Of a DNA stretch of 64,000 nt, positions 8,012-16,824 are shown piece by piece (the stretch's first letter is position 1; each line of letters begins with the position of its first letter). Made by a program: the position numbers and the translations under genes. Below the pieces are notes generated by a model. It ran no database searches. It was given only the letters and a program-made list of their open reading frames with translations, and was not told where the DNA came from. Source of the stretch: Streptomyces qinglanensis (GTDB lineage: Bacteria; Actinomycetota; Actinomycetes; Streptomycetales; Streptomycetaceae); contig NZ_FOGO01000002.1 in assembly GCF_900111245.1 (NCBI RefSeq), positions 1 to 64,000 of the forward strand, given 5' to 3'.

Positions 8012-8467
8012 TCACGATTCCGCTGGTTCAACCGCAGGCGGAATAAAGGGAATATTGTCGGCATCCACTACTTGCGACGGAACAGTTCCGGCTCGGCGCA
8101 ACATGGACGGCAGTGTGATCATTTCGATACCGAGATTAAGGATCTCATTAGCTTCAATGATCGAATCGGCGAATTCGAAAGCAGCAAGGACTGCACGGAC
8201 TTGACGACCGGGCGAACATTTACGCTCCATGGCCAGATAGGTAAGGACTTGGCCCAAGCCGTTGTAGTCAGCCTGGATCTTGAACTCCCAGACCCGCAGG
8301 ACGTTGTTCGTATCAACGGTCTTCATGTCGGCACGAAGGCCAACCTCTGGAAACATCAACTCCGTCCGGACCAGGCGCTCCTGAGGACGGAAATCCACGA
8401 GTCGGCGCGCGTAACTGTCCCGGATGGCGCACTCGTGCGCGAAGTCCTCTGCGAGATCGTCAGCCAC
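8012..8467 (-). CDS. Small PD-(D/E)XK nuclease-like protein
   Basis: A predicted 151-residue protein starting VADDLAEDFAHECAIRDSYA. Residues LRADMKTVD (D47) and LRVWEFKIQ (E61, K63), followed by a helix GLGQVLTYL, give the D-x13-E-x-K arrangement of PD-(D/E)XK nucleases. The GTG at 8467 is supported by GAGGGGGAG just upstream; a TTG at 8533 extends the frame but has no binding site. It precedes the DGQT-motif gene by 37 bases on the same strand, so the two likely form an operon. A catalytic role is likely but the fold call rests on a short motif; a non-cutting DNA-binding role remains possible. Confidence 0.5.
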   Translation of the reverse strand: MADDLAEDFAHECAIRDSYARRLVDFRPQERLVRTELMFPEVGLRADMKTVDTNNVLRVWEFKIQADYNGLGQVLTYLAMERKCSPGRQVRAVLAAFEFADSIIEANEILNLGIEMITLPSMLRRAGTVPSQVVDADNIPFIPPAVEPAES

Positions 8468-9222
8468 GTCTCCCCCTCGAAGACCCTTCTCTTGAAGAGG
8501 TGTCAGCTTCTCAGCGCAGTGACGGCCTGTCAAACTCGCGAGGTCGACGGCCCTTTTGCGTACGGCGGATCTGGCGTGCCGTCATGAAAAGAGAGCTCCG
8601 GTAGAGCGACGTGGACCACTGGTGGACTAGGCTGCCCATCACCCGACACCGCGAGGCGGTGACCAGCACGTATGTCACGCCCGCACGCCCCCTCCGGAGC
8701 CGTGTGCTCCGCTCGCCGCGGAAGGACTCACCGGCAGCAACTGCTGACTACGTGGCTGAAGCCGGTGGAGGTGCAGGGAGGGCGTACGCGCGCCTGGTCC
8801 GTCACCGTGGCTGACCGTCGGCTGAGGTTCGTGCCACATGCCTGCCAGATGCAGGGGGCAATACCGGTACCCCGAGGTCGAGTGGCAGTTCGCTTCCTTG
8901 GCCGACGAGGCCGTAGCTCAGCCCACAGGGCCCCCAGCCTCTCCTAATGCGGGTGCCGGTGTGACGCCGGGCATCCCGCCGTGCGAGACCTGTTCTTACA
9001 TGCAACTCGGCTGAGCCTGGTGGCCGGCGCACCGGGCACACGCGCGCCTGATCGTTCGGCGCCCCCGCCGTCGTGGCGGGCTTTCTCCGGCTGAGGTCAC
9101 CACAGGGGCCGTTGCGGTACAGCAGCGAAGTACAGCAACCCCCACAACCGCAGGCAGCCCGCACCAGCCGCAGACGCCCCGCCACAGGCCCCAGCCGACC
9201 CCACCGACCACCCCGCCCGTAG
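8468..9222. other. Gene-poor end of the AICE next to the att repeat
   Basis: About 750 bases in which no frame has convincing start, codon use or family resemblance. The base composition climbs back to the high-GC background. It contains the terminator-like hairpin at 9064-9086 and leads directly into the att copy. Minus-strand frames crossing the tRNA fragment (ending ...GWRDLNPRPL or starting MAGFEPTTSSS) are the usual translation artefacts of this tRNA sequence. Confidence 0.4.
9064..9086 (+). terminator. Short GC hairpin followed by CTTTCT
   Basis: CCCGCC, five bases, GGCGGG and then CTTTCT. It has the form of a weak intrinsic terminator reading rightward. No gene just upstream on the plus strand is evident, so it may be a relic. 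Confidence 0.35.
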
Positions 9223-9265
9223 TTCGGGACGAAGAGGTCGTGGGTTCAAATCCCGCCACCCCGAC
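9223..9265 (+). repeat. att copy 1: 3' part of tRNA-Pro(CGG)
   Basis: The 43 bases start at the anticodon loop TTCGGGA (anticodon CGG), continue through CGAAG and the T-arm GTGGGTTCAAATCCCGC, and end with the acceptor strand CACCCCGAC. The preceding bases do not restore the 5' half of a tRNA, so this is an att relic and not a functional gene. An identical copy is at 39752-39794. Integrases of actinomycete elements commonly use tRNA 3' ends of this kind. Confidence 0.9.
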
Positions 9266-9281
9266 TGAAGAAACACCAGCT

Positions 9282-9316
9282 CAGGGGCCTGATCCTCATC
9301 GAGGGTCAGGCCCCTG
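9282..9316 (+). terminator. tRNA-type terminator hairpin after att copy 1
   Basis: CAGGGGCCTGA and TCAGGCCCCTG form 11 perfect pairs around a 13-base loop, 17 bases after the tRNA fragment. A similar hairpin follows the other att copy, so this is probably the original tRNA-Pro terminator carried along by the island. Confidence 0.65.
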
Positions 9317-9510
9317 ACTCGTTTCCGGGGCACCTTTGGGAGCGGTTTGGGAGCCGGGCTCTGGATGTGGCTCCCAGCCGACTCCCCGGGAGCCCAGCGA
9401 CGCGCGACTCCCGAGCACAGAGTCCTTCGGTTCGGAGGAGTTTCCCCGAACAGCCGTCCCCGAGTGGGCACCCACGGTACGACCATGTGCATGCACCGAT
9501 AGTCATCGCT

Positions 9511-11079
9511 CAACGAGCGTCAGCTCACGCTGCTCCGTCGCATCGCGGACGGAACAGAGCCCGTCGCCTCCGATTCGCCAGACCTCGCCCTGACCGCAAG
9601 TGCGTTGAGGGAGCGGGGCCTGATCACCATGCCGAAGGCTGAGGGGAGATGGCGGGCCGAGATCACCTATGCCGGCCGCTTCTATCTGGAGCACGGACAT
9701 CATCCGGACAAGCCCGCGCCAGCGCCTCGGAGGAAGACGCTCACCGCCGACAAAGCAGACGCCGAGCGCGGTACTGCGCCGGCTGCTCAGTCGTCCACGC
9801 CGAGCGACGTCCCGGCCAAGGCGGCCACGCCGGCCTCCCGCCCATCGCCCGCCCCAACCTGGAGATCCCCGGACCCGCCCTGATCGAGAAGGTCCAGAAA
9901 GCGGGCCGCTTCCTGCGCATCCCGAACCCGGAAGCCGCGGACCGGGCGCGCTACCGTCGTGCCTTCGACACGGCCCGCCAGTGCGCTCCGCCCGGCTACC
10001 ACCTGAAGTACAGCGGGAGAGCCAAGGGCGACTTCTTCCTCGGCCTGCTGCGGATCACGGGCGAGGACGACGCGGAGTGGAACCGGATCCGCCTCCAACG
10101 CAGTCGCGTGATCTCCGACATCGACGACGTACTCGCGGCCGTCGCCGCGGATCACAGCGCCTTCGAGATCACGGACGACGTGCTGCCCCGAGTGCAGTCC
10201 CTACTCCGTCTCCTGGCCGAGGAGGCGGAGAACCGTCTGTGCGGCCTGTCGGTCTCCAAGAAGCGCAAGCAGCCGCGCCCCCTGCTCACCGTGCACGGCC
10301 GCACCTACGAGGTGTCCTTCAAAGAACGGCAGAAGCGTGTGCTGTACGTGCCGAAGCCGCCGGGGAGAGAACGTACGACTGGCAGCGCGTCACTCCGCAG
10401 CATCGCCTCGAGCCGTCGGACGACCTGGAACTGCACATCAGCTCATCCAGCAACTACAGCCGGAAGAAGGACTGGGGAGATACGTCAAAGAAGCCGGCGG
10501 AGAGTCAGATCAGTTCGGTCTCGCGGACGCTGAAGTCTCGCGCCGAGGAGGAGGAACGCGCTCGAAAAGAGCGGGAAGCGGAGCAGCGACGACTGCGGGA
10601 GGAGCGAGAGCGGAAGGAGGAGGAACGCAGACGCCGAGAGGCTGAGGAGCGGAAACGCACTCAGCAGGATTGGGAGACGGCGGTCGGCAAGGCGAAGGTG
10701 AACGCCGTGCAAGCCGCGCAGGCCGAGCGCTTCGGGACGGCCTGCGAGCAGTGGCGGACAGCCGGCGAGATGCGCACCTTCTACTCTGCCCACGGACGCA
10801 GCCGACCGCACCACGGATGCGGACGAAAGCGATCGCCTGCGTCAGTGGGCAGAGTGGGGGCAGGCGGAAGCCGACCGACTCGACCCCACCGTGAGCGGCC
10901 AGGGGCTGAGCGCACACCCCTTTCAAATGGAGCCAACGGACGACGAACTGCGGCCGTTCCTCGACGGCTGGCATCCGGAACGTCCCGAGAAGGAGAAGCC
11001 GAACGCCGAGGCCGCTCCGTCCAAACCGGAGCCATCGCCATGGCAAGGATTCACAGACGTACCTCGGGATCAAGGCTGA
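9511..11079 (+). pseudogene. Multiply frameshifted hypothetical gene
   Basis: Coherent protein-like sequence runs through all three plus-strand frames in turn. It starts near 9511 (ERQLTLLRRIADGTE), passes to a second frame near 9850 (IPGPALIEKVQKAGRFLRIP), to a third near 10370 (a highly charged EERARKEREAEQRRLREERE coiled coil), and back again near 10790 and 10858, ending DGWHPERPEKEKPN...DVPRDQG. At least four frame changes are needed for one gene of roughly 510 codons. The family is not recognised beyond a DNA-handling-like, coiled-coil architecture. The 5' end may have been cut by the island junction. Confidence 0.65.
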
Positions 11080-11943
11080 AGATACGGACGCCAAGGTCGC
11101 ACTCAATGGTTGAGGCGATGACGCCGTGTCCGAGACGACGTAGTTCCTCCAGCGCGCGCTCGACGAGCTTCCCCAGACGCGTCACTTCCTCCCGCAGAGC
11201 CACCATCTCTTCGTAGCGCTCGGCCTTCTCCTCGCCACACCACTCACGAACGGTGCGGAGCATCGCCGCATCAGCGTCGAGCTTGCGGTCGTCACGCCGC
11301 CATGAGCTCCAGGAGTACTGCGAGCGCTCATCTTCGATAGCCCGTTGCTTGCGGTCCACCTTCGGAAGGGTCTCGTCCGCGCGGCGCTGTGCGACCCGGC
11401 GGGCGATGCGTTCGGTGAGAGACCAGCCCGCCAGGCACCGGTCGTTGCGGTCCTGGAACAGCATGGGATCGGCACTCAGCTCTCCGGGATCCATACCAAG
11501 GATCTGTGCCGCGCTCTCAAGCGGGCCGAACTCTAGTACTCCCGCGTCGGCCACGGTGCGGCGCAGAGTCAGCCTGCTCTTCGGACGGACGAACCCCAAG
11601 ACCATGCGGGCCGCCTCGAACTCACTGCTGCACCGTACCTCCCGCGACGCGTCGGCCAGGGCCAACTCCGCTCGGTCGTCGGCCAGAAACGCGTTCACGT
11701 CCTCCCATCGCGCCAGAAGACATCGGGCCCCACCCGCTCCTGCAGGCCGGCCTCGTCCCCGTCGACGAAGCGGACGTGCGCCCGCTCGGAGCGCCCTGAT
11801 CCACTCATGCGGACGATCTCCACCCGGCGCACGTCCGATCCCAAGTCTTTCGGTGCCGCCCGATAGGCCCAGCTCTCCCCAAGATCCATGTGCCCATTGA
11901 GCCAGAACGGGCGACCCCACCACTGCTGTTTGACGACTCCCAT
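11051..11943 (-). pseudogene. Frameshifted hypothetical gene of mobile-element type
   Basis: The frame starting at ATG 11943 (MGVVKQQWWGRPFWLNG, then RVEIVRMSGSGRSERAHVRF) continues as GDEAGLQE and then loses sense near 11710. From there a different minus-strand frame carries the natural continuation (WEDVNAFLADDRAELALADA to the end at 11051), including a helical C-terminus (LREEVTRLGKLVERALEEL). One frameshift would therefore join both parts into a protein of about 295 residues. Proteins of this sort are found on actinomycete elements without known function. Its end overlaps the end of the preceding, also broken, gene. Confidence 0.6.
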
Positions 11944-12081
11944 GGGGGCCGACGCGGACACTGCAGCCCCTTTCACATGTCATATGGAGAGCACATAAAG
12001 ACATCAAATCACTCCATCTTCACCATGCTCTTACTGAAACTGCCGTTCACTGAAGCCCAACCTTCGCCTCAGGGAGAAGCA

Positions 12082-12453
12082 GTGGACCCGAGAAGTGCTG
12101 GTGCAGTGGGGGTGGACTTCCCCTATACCTCGCGGACGACCTGCTACATCGAAGTTCACAAGGATGGCGACGTCACACACGGCGCGGACCGAGCGGCCTA
12201 CGAGCGAGCCGTGACGGGAGAGTCTCGGCTCTACGCGGTGTGGCCCGGCGAGTGGTCGAGTCACCTGTTCGTGATCGACGATCTCGACGAGTACGCCCGG
12301 GCCCGCCGGGCCGCGGTTCCGGCCAGCGCGTGTGCCGCGCCCGCGGCGCCTGGCAGCCGGATTGGAGGTGATCAGGCCCTCGTCAATCGCGTCTTCGAAG
12401 ACCAGGACCCTCGGCGAGTACGTCGCGGCATGCGCTCATCAGCCGCCCGGTGA
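12082..12453 (+). CDS. Small hypothetical protein
   Basis: A possible 123-residue protein with GTG start at 12082 seven bases after AGGGAG. The central part (CYIEVHKDGDVTHGADRAAYERAVTG, then VWPGEWSSHLFVIDDLDEY) has the look of a real small acidic protein, while the last 40 residues are alanine-rich and basic and may be read-through into the neighbouring insertion sequence. The family is not recognised. It sits between a broken gene and a broken transposase, so it may itself be a remnant. Confidence 0.4.
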   Translation: MDPRSAGAVGVDFPYTSRTTCYIEVHKDGDVTHGADRAAYERAVTGESRLYAVWPGEWSSHLFVIDDLDEYARARRAAVPASACAAPAAPGSRIGGDQALVNRVFEDQDPRRVRRGMRSSAAR

Positions 12454-12469
12454 CGTGCTGGGGCACCTG

Positions 12470-13245
12470 GGCCGGGAGGCCGGCAAGCTGCTCGCCGTGG
12501 TGCCCGAGGCGCCGTCACGGCCGCAGGGCGGCGGCCGGCGTCGCCACGGTGACCGTGAGGTCCTGGCCGCGACCATCTTCGTAGCGACCTCGGGCTGCAA
12601 GTGGCAGCAGTTGCCGACGGTCTCGTTCGGCCCGTCCGGTGAGACGGCGCATCGCCGGTTCACCGAGTGGACGAAAGCCCGTGTGTGGGCCAAACTCCAT
12701 CGCCTGGTCCTGGACGAACTCGGCTCCCGCGGCGAGTTGGACTGGTCGCGGTGCGCGATCGACTCGGTCAACATGCGAGCCCTGAAGGGGGGACTGACAG
12801 ATCCGAATCCTGTTGACCGGGGCAAGTACGGTTCGAAGAACCATCTGATCACCGACCGGACGGGTCTACCCCTGTCCGTCGGCATCTCGGGTGCCAACGT
12901 CCACGACAGCCAGGCCCTGGTCCCGCTGGTGAAGGGCATACCTCCGATCCGATCCCGCCGCGGCCCTCGTCGGACGAAGGCCCGGCAAGCTCCACACCGA
13001 CAAGGGCTACGACTACCGGCACCTGCGGCAACGGCTGTCACAGAGAGGCATCCAGCACCGCATCGCCCGCAAGGGCGTCGAGAAACCGTAGCGACTCGGT
13101 CGACACCGCTGGACCATCGAACGAACCATGGCCTGGCTCGGCGGCTGCCGTCGGCTCCACCGTCGCTACGAACGCAAGGCCGAGCACTTCCTCGCCTTCG
13201 CCAGTCTCGCCTACACTCTCATCTGCTACCGCCGTCTCTTAACGC
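12470..13245 (+). mobile_element. Broken IS5-family transposase (insertion sequence remnant)
   Basis: The sequence reads RPQGGGRRRHGDREVLAATI, SGCKWQQLP and RWSRCAIDSVNMRALKGG-like blocks, then KNHLITDRTGLPLSVGISGANVHDS, the typical DDE transposase of IS5-group elements in Streptomyces. Near 12965 the frame shifts to another one (GKLHTDKGYDYRHLRQRL), and a TAG at 13089 interrupts it before the conserved end (WTIERTMAWLGGCRRLHRRYERK...LICYRRL). The enzyme is thus inactive. Terminal inverted repeats could not be fixed with confidence. Confidence 0.75.
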
Positions 13246-13339
13246 CCTCGGAAAAGCGCATGAAAGCTGGCCCGGCCCGTGCGATGTACGGGGTCATGGC
13301 CAGAGAGAGCCCGCGCGCTGGATGCCATGGACTGGGTGG

Positions 13340-14107
13340 CTAACCAGAGATGAAGGCGATGGCATCGTGGCTATGGATGCTCTCCAGATTGCGGATACTC
13401 ACCGCGTGCCGAAGGCCCCGAGCCCGGCAGGAGGCGCTGACCTCGCGGGCCATGTCCTCGACGAGGACCGGACTGTCGTACGCCTGCATGGTCAAGACAC
13501 GCTCGTCGGCGCGTTTGACCAAGGGCACCACTGGCGCCGAGGCAGAGGACGACAGCAACCGCACGGCGCCATGAACCGACAGGGGGTAGGGGGTGTCGCC
13601 CTGGCCGGTCACGGTGAGCGTGACCTTGCTGCGTTGATTGTGTGCGCCGTAGTCGGAGATGGCCTTGGAACACGGGCAGAGGCTGGTCACCTCCGCGGTC
13701 ACGGCCGTCTGGACCGTCACGTTGCCGTTGTCCCATTGCCCTTCGATACGGATGTCGTGCACCTGCTTTGACTCACGGCCACTTGCCGGGGCGACCACGG
13801 TCGTACTGACGGGCATGGCCATCGCCACGGTGATGGCGGGCGCATCCAGCAGCCCCGCACCGGCCTTGAGGACAGTGGGCAACCGCCGCGGGTCGAACCT
13901 CTGCAAGTGCTCGTGCACGAGGGCGACCATGCGGCTCATATGCGTGCCGCGCCGGTCGTTCTGGAGGCGCACCGTCACCCCGAAGTCCGCGATGCCCTCC
14001 TGGCGGAAGTGGCCGTCCTCGAAGGACACGGGGTATCGGACACCGTCGATACCGACCCGGTCGAGTTCAATACCCCGGGAATCGGTTTCGTTTTGGATGT
14101 CGTGCAT
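13340..14107 (-). CDS. folE2: GTP cyclohydrolase I type B (FolE2/MptA family)
   Basis: A predicted 255-residue protein of the GCYH-IB family, which opens GTP to dihydroneopterin triphosphate, the first step to preQ0. The active-site stretch SLCPCSKAISDYGAHNQRS has C144 and C146 and a nearby His (about 156); RLQNDRRGTHMSRM earlier is also typical. The ATG at 14107 follows the queD stop by two bases, with GGGGCGAG before it. It is the last gene of the queC-queE-queD-folE2 operon. Its use in place of ordinary FolE marks the operon as self-sufficient for 7-deazaguanine synthesis. Confidence 0.9.
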   Translation of the reverse strand: MHDIQNETDSRGIELDRVGIDGVRYPVSFEDGHFRQEGIADFGVTVRLQNDRRGTHMSRMVALVHEHLQRFDPRRLPTVLKAGAGLLDAPAITVAMAMPVSTTVVAPASGRESKQVHDIRIEGQWDNGNVTVQTAVTAEVTSLCPCSKAISDYGAHNQRSKVTLTVTGQGDTPYPLSVHGAVRLLSSSASAPVVPLVKRADERVLTMQAYDSPVLVEDMAREVSASCRARGLRHAVSIRNLESIHSHDAIAFISG

Positions 14108-14109
14108 GC

Positions 14110-14466
14110 TCACTCGCCCCGGTACGTGCAGCCCGACGTGCACGTCTCGCGGACCGTCAGAGCCGAGAGCCCCGACAGGTTGGGCTGGAGGCGTTCCCAG
14201 ATCCAGCGGGCCAGGACCTCGCTGGTCGGGTTCTCCAGGCCCTCGATGTCGTTCAGGTAATAGTGGTCGAGTTGCGACTCGATCGGCTTGAACGTTCGCT
14301 TGAGGTCACCGAAGTCCATGACCCAGCCCGCCTCATGGTCAACCGGCGCCTCGACGTGCACGATCACCTTGTAGGAGTGGCCGTGCAGCCGGGAGCATTT
14401 GTGGCCCTCGGGGACGTTGGGCAGCCGGTGCGCCGCCTCGAAATTGAACTCGCGAAAGATTTCCAT
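14110..14466 (-). CDS. queD: 6-carboxy-5,6,7,8-tetrahydropterin synthase
   Basis: A 118-residue protein of the QueD/PTPS-I family. It converts dihydroneopterin triphosphate to 6-carboxytetrahydropterin. Zinc-binding histidines are H13 (FEAAHRLP) and H28/H30 (RLHGHSYKV), with the catalytic C24 between them, as in bacterial QueD. The start ATG at 14466 directly abuts the TAA of queE. The C-terminal [15 protein letters not shown] is also family-like. It is the third gene of the preQ0 operon. Confidence 0.93.
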   Translation of the reverse strand: MEIFREFNFEAAHRLPNVPEGHKCSRLHGHSYKVIVHVEAPVDHEAGWVMDFGDLKRTFKPIESQLDHYYLNDIEGLENPTSEVLARWIWERLQPNLSGLSALTVRETCTSGCTYRGE

Positions 14467-15102
14467 TTACTGAATTCCCAGATACTTGTGCGTCTGGAGA
14501 GAGAGAATCCAGCGCGGGTTTTTCATGCAGTATTCCACTACAGCACGGGTGTTGGCCTCCAAATCGGGGCCATCCATTGCTTGAAGGCGGAAGAACCTGA
14601 AGTCCAGATTTTCAAACTGGGCAGGAACTCCGCCCAGTTGAGGGTAGACCAGCTTCAACTCGTCGCCCTTGGTGACCACAAGTTCGGAGCCAATCTTGGG
14701 GCTCACACACAGCCAGTCGATGCCCGCTGGCGGCACGCGCGTGCCGTTGGTCTCGACCGCGACCTCGAAGCCCCTGTCATGCAGGGCCTCGACGGCCGCC
14801 TCGTCGAGCTGCAGGAGCGGCTCGCCGCCAGTGCACACGACGAAGCGGTGCTCAGCGGACTCCGAAGGCCAGGCGTTGTCCACGGCTTGGGCGAGGTCCT
14901 CGGGCGTGGCGAACCGGCCGCCGCCTTCGCCGTCGGTACCCACGAAGTCGGTGTCGCAGAACTGGCAGATGGCGCGGTGGCGGTCCTTCTCCAGGCCCGT
15001 CCACAGGTTGCAGCGTGAGAAGCGGCAGAAGACCGCCGGACGGCCTGCATGGCTGCCCTCGCCTTGGAGGGTGTAGAAGATCTCTTTGATCAGATACGTC
15101 AT
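14467..15102 (-). CDS. queE: 7-carboxy-7-deazaguanine synthase (radical SAM)
   Basis: A 211-residue radical SAM protein. It rearranges carboxytetrahydropterin into 7-carboxy-7-deazaguanine. Cluster-binding cysteines are C31, C46 and C49, a CX14CX2C spacing known from a subclass of QueE, in place of the usual CX3CX2C. LQGEGSHAGRPAVFCRFSRC precedes it and VCTGGEPLLQ gives the SAM-binding GGEP. Start ATG at 15102, two bases after the queC stop. It should work in sequence between QueD and QueC. Confidence 0.93.
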   Translation of the reverse strand: MTYLIKEIFYTLQGEGSHAGRPAVFCRFSRCNLWTGLEKDRHRAICQFCDTDFVGTDGEGGGRFATPEDLAQAVDNAWPSESAEHRFVVCTGGEPLLQLDEAAVEALHDRGFEVAVETNGTRVPPAGIDWLCVSPKIGSELVVTKGDELKLVYPQLGGVPAQFENLDFRFFRLQAMDGPDLEANTRAVVEYCMKNPRWILSLQTHKYLGIQ

Positions 15103-15104
15103 TC

Positions 15105-15800
15105 TCAGGCGTCCTGGTACCGCACGGGGTCGGTGGAACCAGCCTCGGCGAAACCCTTCAGGCGAAGCAGGCAGGTCTCGCAGCGGCCGCAGGCTCGTCC
15201 CTGCTCGTCGGGGTCGTAGCAGCTGGAGGTGATGGAGTAGTCCACACCCAGGCGCAGGCCCTCACGTACGATGTCGGCCTTCGACATCTCCATGAGCGGC
15301 GAGTGGATCTTGAGCTGCTGGGTGCCCTCGACGCCGGCACGGGTCGCCAGGTTGGCCATCTTTGCGTACGCGTCGATGTACTCCGGACGACAGTCCGGGT
15401 AGCCGCTGTAGTCGACGGCAGTGACACCAGTGAAGATGTCACTCGCGTTGACAGTTTCGGCGTATGCCAGCGCGAACGACAAGAAGATGGTGTTGCGTGC
15501 AGGCACATAAGTGATCGGCACGCCGCCCCCCTCGGTGCGGTCCAGAGAGTCATGCTTGGGCACCTCGATGTCCGAGGTCAACGCGGAGCCGCCGAAAACT
15601 CGCAGGTCAATGTCAGCAATGACGTGCCGGGCCGCGCCCTGGGCCTCGACCACGCGCTTCGCGGCCTCGAGTTCCACGCTGTGGCGCTGGCCGTAGCGGA
15701 AGCTGAGGGCGTACGGCGTGTAGCCCTGGTCCTTCGCGATGGCCAAGACCGTGGTCGAGTCCAGACCGCCGCTCAGCAGAACGATCGCAGGACGTGCCAT
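15105..15800 (-). CDS. queC: 7-cyano-7-deazaguanine (preQ0) synthase
   Basis: A 231-residue ATP-dependent enzyme of the PP-loop superfamily. It turns 7-carboxy-7-deazaguanine into preQ0, the base inserted into DNA by DpdA. The PP-loop SGGLDSTT is at about residues 10-17. The C-terminal zinc site has [17 protein letters not shown], four cysteines. ATG 15800 follows GGGAG by six bases. It is the first gene of the leftward preQ0 operon and faces dpdC across a 109-bp divergent region. Confidence 0.95.
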   Translation of the reverse strand: MARPAIVLLSGGLDSTTVLAIAKDQGYTPYALSFRYGQRHSVELEAAKRVVEAQGAARHVIADIDLRVFGGSALTSDIEVPKHDSLDRTEGGGVPITYVPARNTIFLSFALAYAETVNASDIFTGVTAVDYSGYPDCRPEYIDAYAKMANLATRAGVEGTQQLKIHSPLMEMSKADIVREGLRLGVDYSITSSCYDPDEQGRACGRCETCLLRLKGFAEAGSTDPVRYQDA

Positions 15801-15909
15801 GCCTTACTCCCTAGTTAGGCCGGTGTGTATGCCTGAAGCCTAGCGTGGAAACTGACAGGTAGAGTAACCGCCAGCAAGTACGAGTTATGAGCGTCGGGAG
15901 TCGAACCGC
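15801..15909. promoter_or_regulatory. Divergent promoter region between queC and dpdC
   Basis: 109 bases that must hold the promoters of both the preQ0 operon (leftward) and the dpdC-dpdB-dpdA-dpdB operon (rightward). CTGACA near 15855 is a possible rightward -35; the leftward strand has GCATACAC near 15828 as a possible -10. Shared control of base supply and DNA modification from one region is likely but not shown. Confidence 0.45.
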
Positions 15910-16824
15910 GTGGGGCAACTATCGCTGGTGGTTACGTGCACTGACCGCAAGGTCGAGAGGCCGGACGCGGCCCTGTGCGCCAGAAACCTGCCGGAGGGCA
16001 GCGTGAAGCAGCGCTCCGGCAACTGGCAGGAGCGCCTGCGGAGCGCGACCGCGCGCGGAGGGCACTCTCTGCCCTCCCTCAGGGAGCTCTACCGTGGTGA
16101 TCACTGGGCTCGGTCGCGCCGTCTGGTGGCGGCGGCCTCGGACGCCGGGTACCAGGCGCAACTGTGGGTGGCCTCGGCCGGGCTGGGCCTGCAGCCGGTC
16201 GAGCCCGAAGCGCAGAGGGCACCCGTCTATGCCGCAACGTTCAGCACGCGGCACGCCGATGCCGTCGCCACGTCGACGGCGGAGAACGCCCAGTGGTGGG
16301 GTCACCTTCAGGAGGGGACCGGACAAGTCACGTTGCAGGAACTCGGCCAGCGAGGGCCGGTCCTCATGGTGCTCTCCGAGGTCTACGCGAGCGCCATGGA
16401 AGAGGAACTGCTTGCCCTGGGGAAGCAAGGCAGTGAGGCGCTGCTCATCGGGGGCGTGCGCGAGGTCCCCGGAGTGCACCGGGTCCGGTCCGACGCCGGC
16501 CTGAGCCATGCGCTGGGCGGCACGTTGACGAGCCTGAACGCGCGCATGGCCGCGTCGTGGCTCGAGCACTCCCGGGATCACGCGCTCACCTCGCCGGAGG
16601 CGCAGAAGGCGTGGAACGCGTGGTCGACCGCCACCACGAAGCCGGTGCAGTACAACCGGGAGCCCATGTCGGATGATGACGTGATCGCCTTTATCGGGCG
16701 GGAGACGGCGAAGGTGCCGGACATTTCCCGCACCCGGCTGCTGCGGGCCCTGCGTGACAGCGGGCGAGCCTGCGAGCAGAGCAGGTTTGCCAGTCTGTAC
16801 AAGAGGACCACGGGGGAGCGGTGA
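15910..16824 (+). CDS. dpdC: DpdC-like protein of the 7-deazaguanine DNA modification system
   Basis: A predicted 304-residue protein beginning MGQLSLVVTCTDRKVERP, with LRELYRGDHWARSRRL and LWVASAGLGLQPVEP, features that recall DUF6884/YaaA-type proteins. In studied Dpd systems DpdC is needed to turn the preQ0 in DNA into its amido form (ADG); that role is assigned here by position, as first gene of the operon with dpdB and dpdA, and by this resemblance. GTG start at 15910 nine bases after GGGAG. Its TGA overlaps the GTG of the next gene by four bases. The family call is less certain than those of dpdA, dpdB or the helicases. Confidence 0.7.
   Translation: MGQLSLVVTCTDRKVERPDAALCARNLPEGSVKQRSGNWQERLRSATARGGHSLPSLRELYRGDHWARSRRLVAAASDAGYQAQLWVASAGLGLQPVEPEAQRAPVYAATFSTRHADAVATSTAENAQWWGHLQEGTGQVTLQELGQRGPVLMVLSEVYASAMEEELLALGKQGSEALLIGGVREVPGVHRVRSDAGLSHALGGTLTSLNARMAASWLEHSRDHALTSPEAQKAWNAWSTATTKPVQYNREPMSDDDVIAFIGRETAKVPDISRTRLLRALRDSGRACEQSRFASLYKRTTGER

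Larger units (their letters stand above)
1..9265. mobile_element. Right part of an AICE-type integrative conjugative element
   Basis: The stretch holds a leftward set of genes typical of Streptomyces integrative and conjugative elements: a DUF2637/Spd-like gene, an FtsK/SpoIIIE translocase and its conserved upstream partner, an XRE regulator, and small coupled genes of unknown function. It then has low-GC cargo and ends at a 43-bp copy of the tRNA-Pro(CGG) 3' end. The left end, with the expected full tRNA, replication initiator, excisionase and integrase, would lie outside the window. The element type is inferred from gene content; the att repeat is seen directly. Confidence 0.7.

Noticed and set aside
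8905..8960. GCCGTAGCTCAG resembling a tRNA D-arm
   Set aside because: No matching acceptor, anticodon or T-arm can be built around it.
8996..9513. Minus-strand frames with MAGFEPTTSSS or GWRDLNPRPLRPE across att copy 1
   Set aside because: These are translations of the tRNA-Pro fragment, a well-known annotation artefact; the same appears at att copy 2.
9266..13339. Integrase gene of the Dpd island
   Set aside because: No tyrosine or serine recombinase motifs in any frame; only a broken IS5-like transposase and hypothetical genes.
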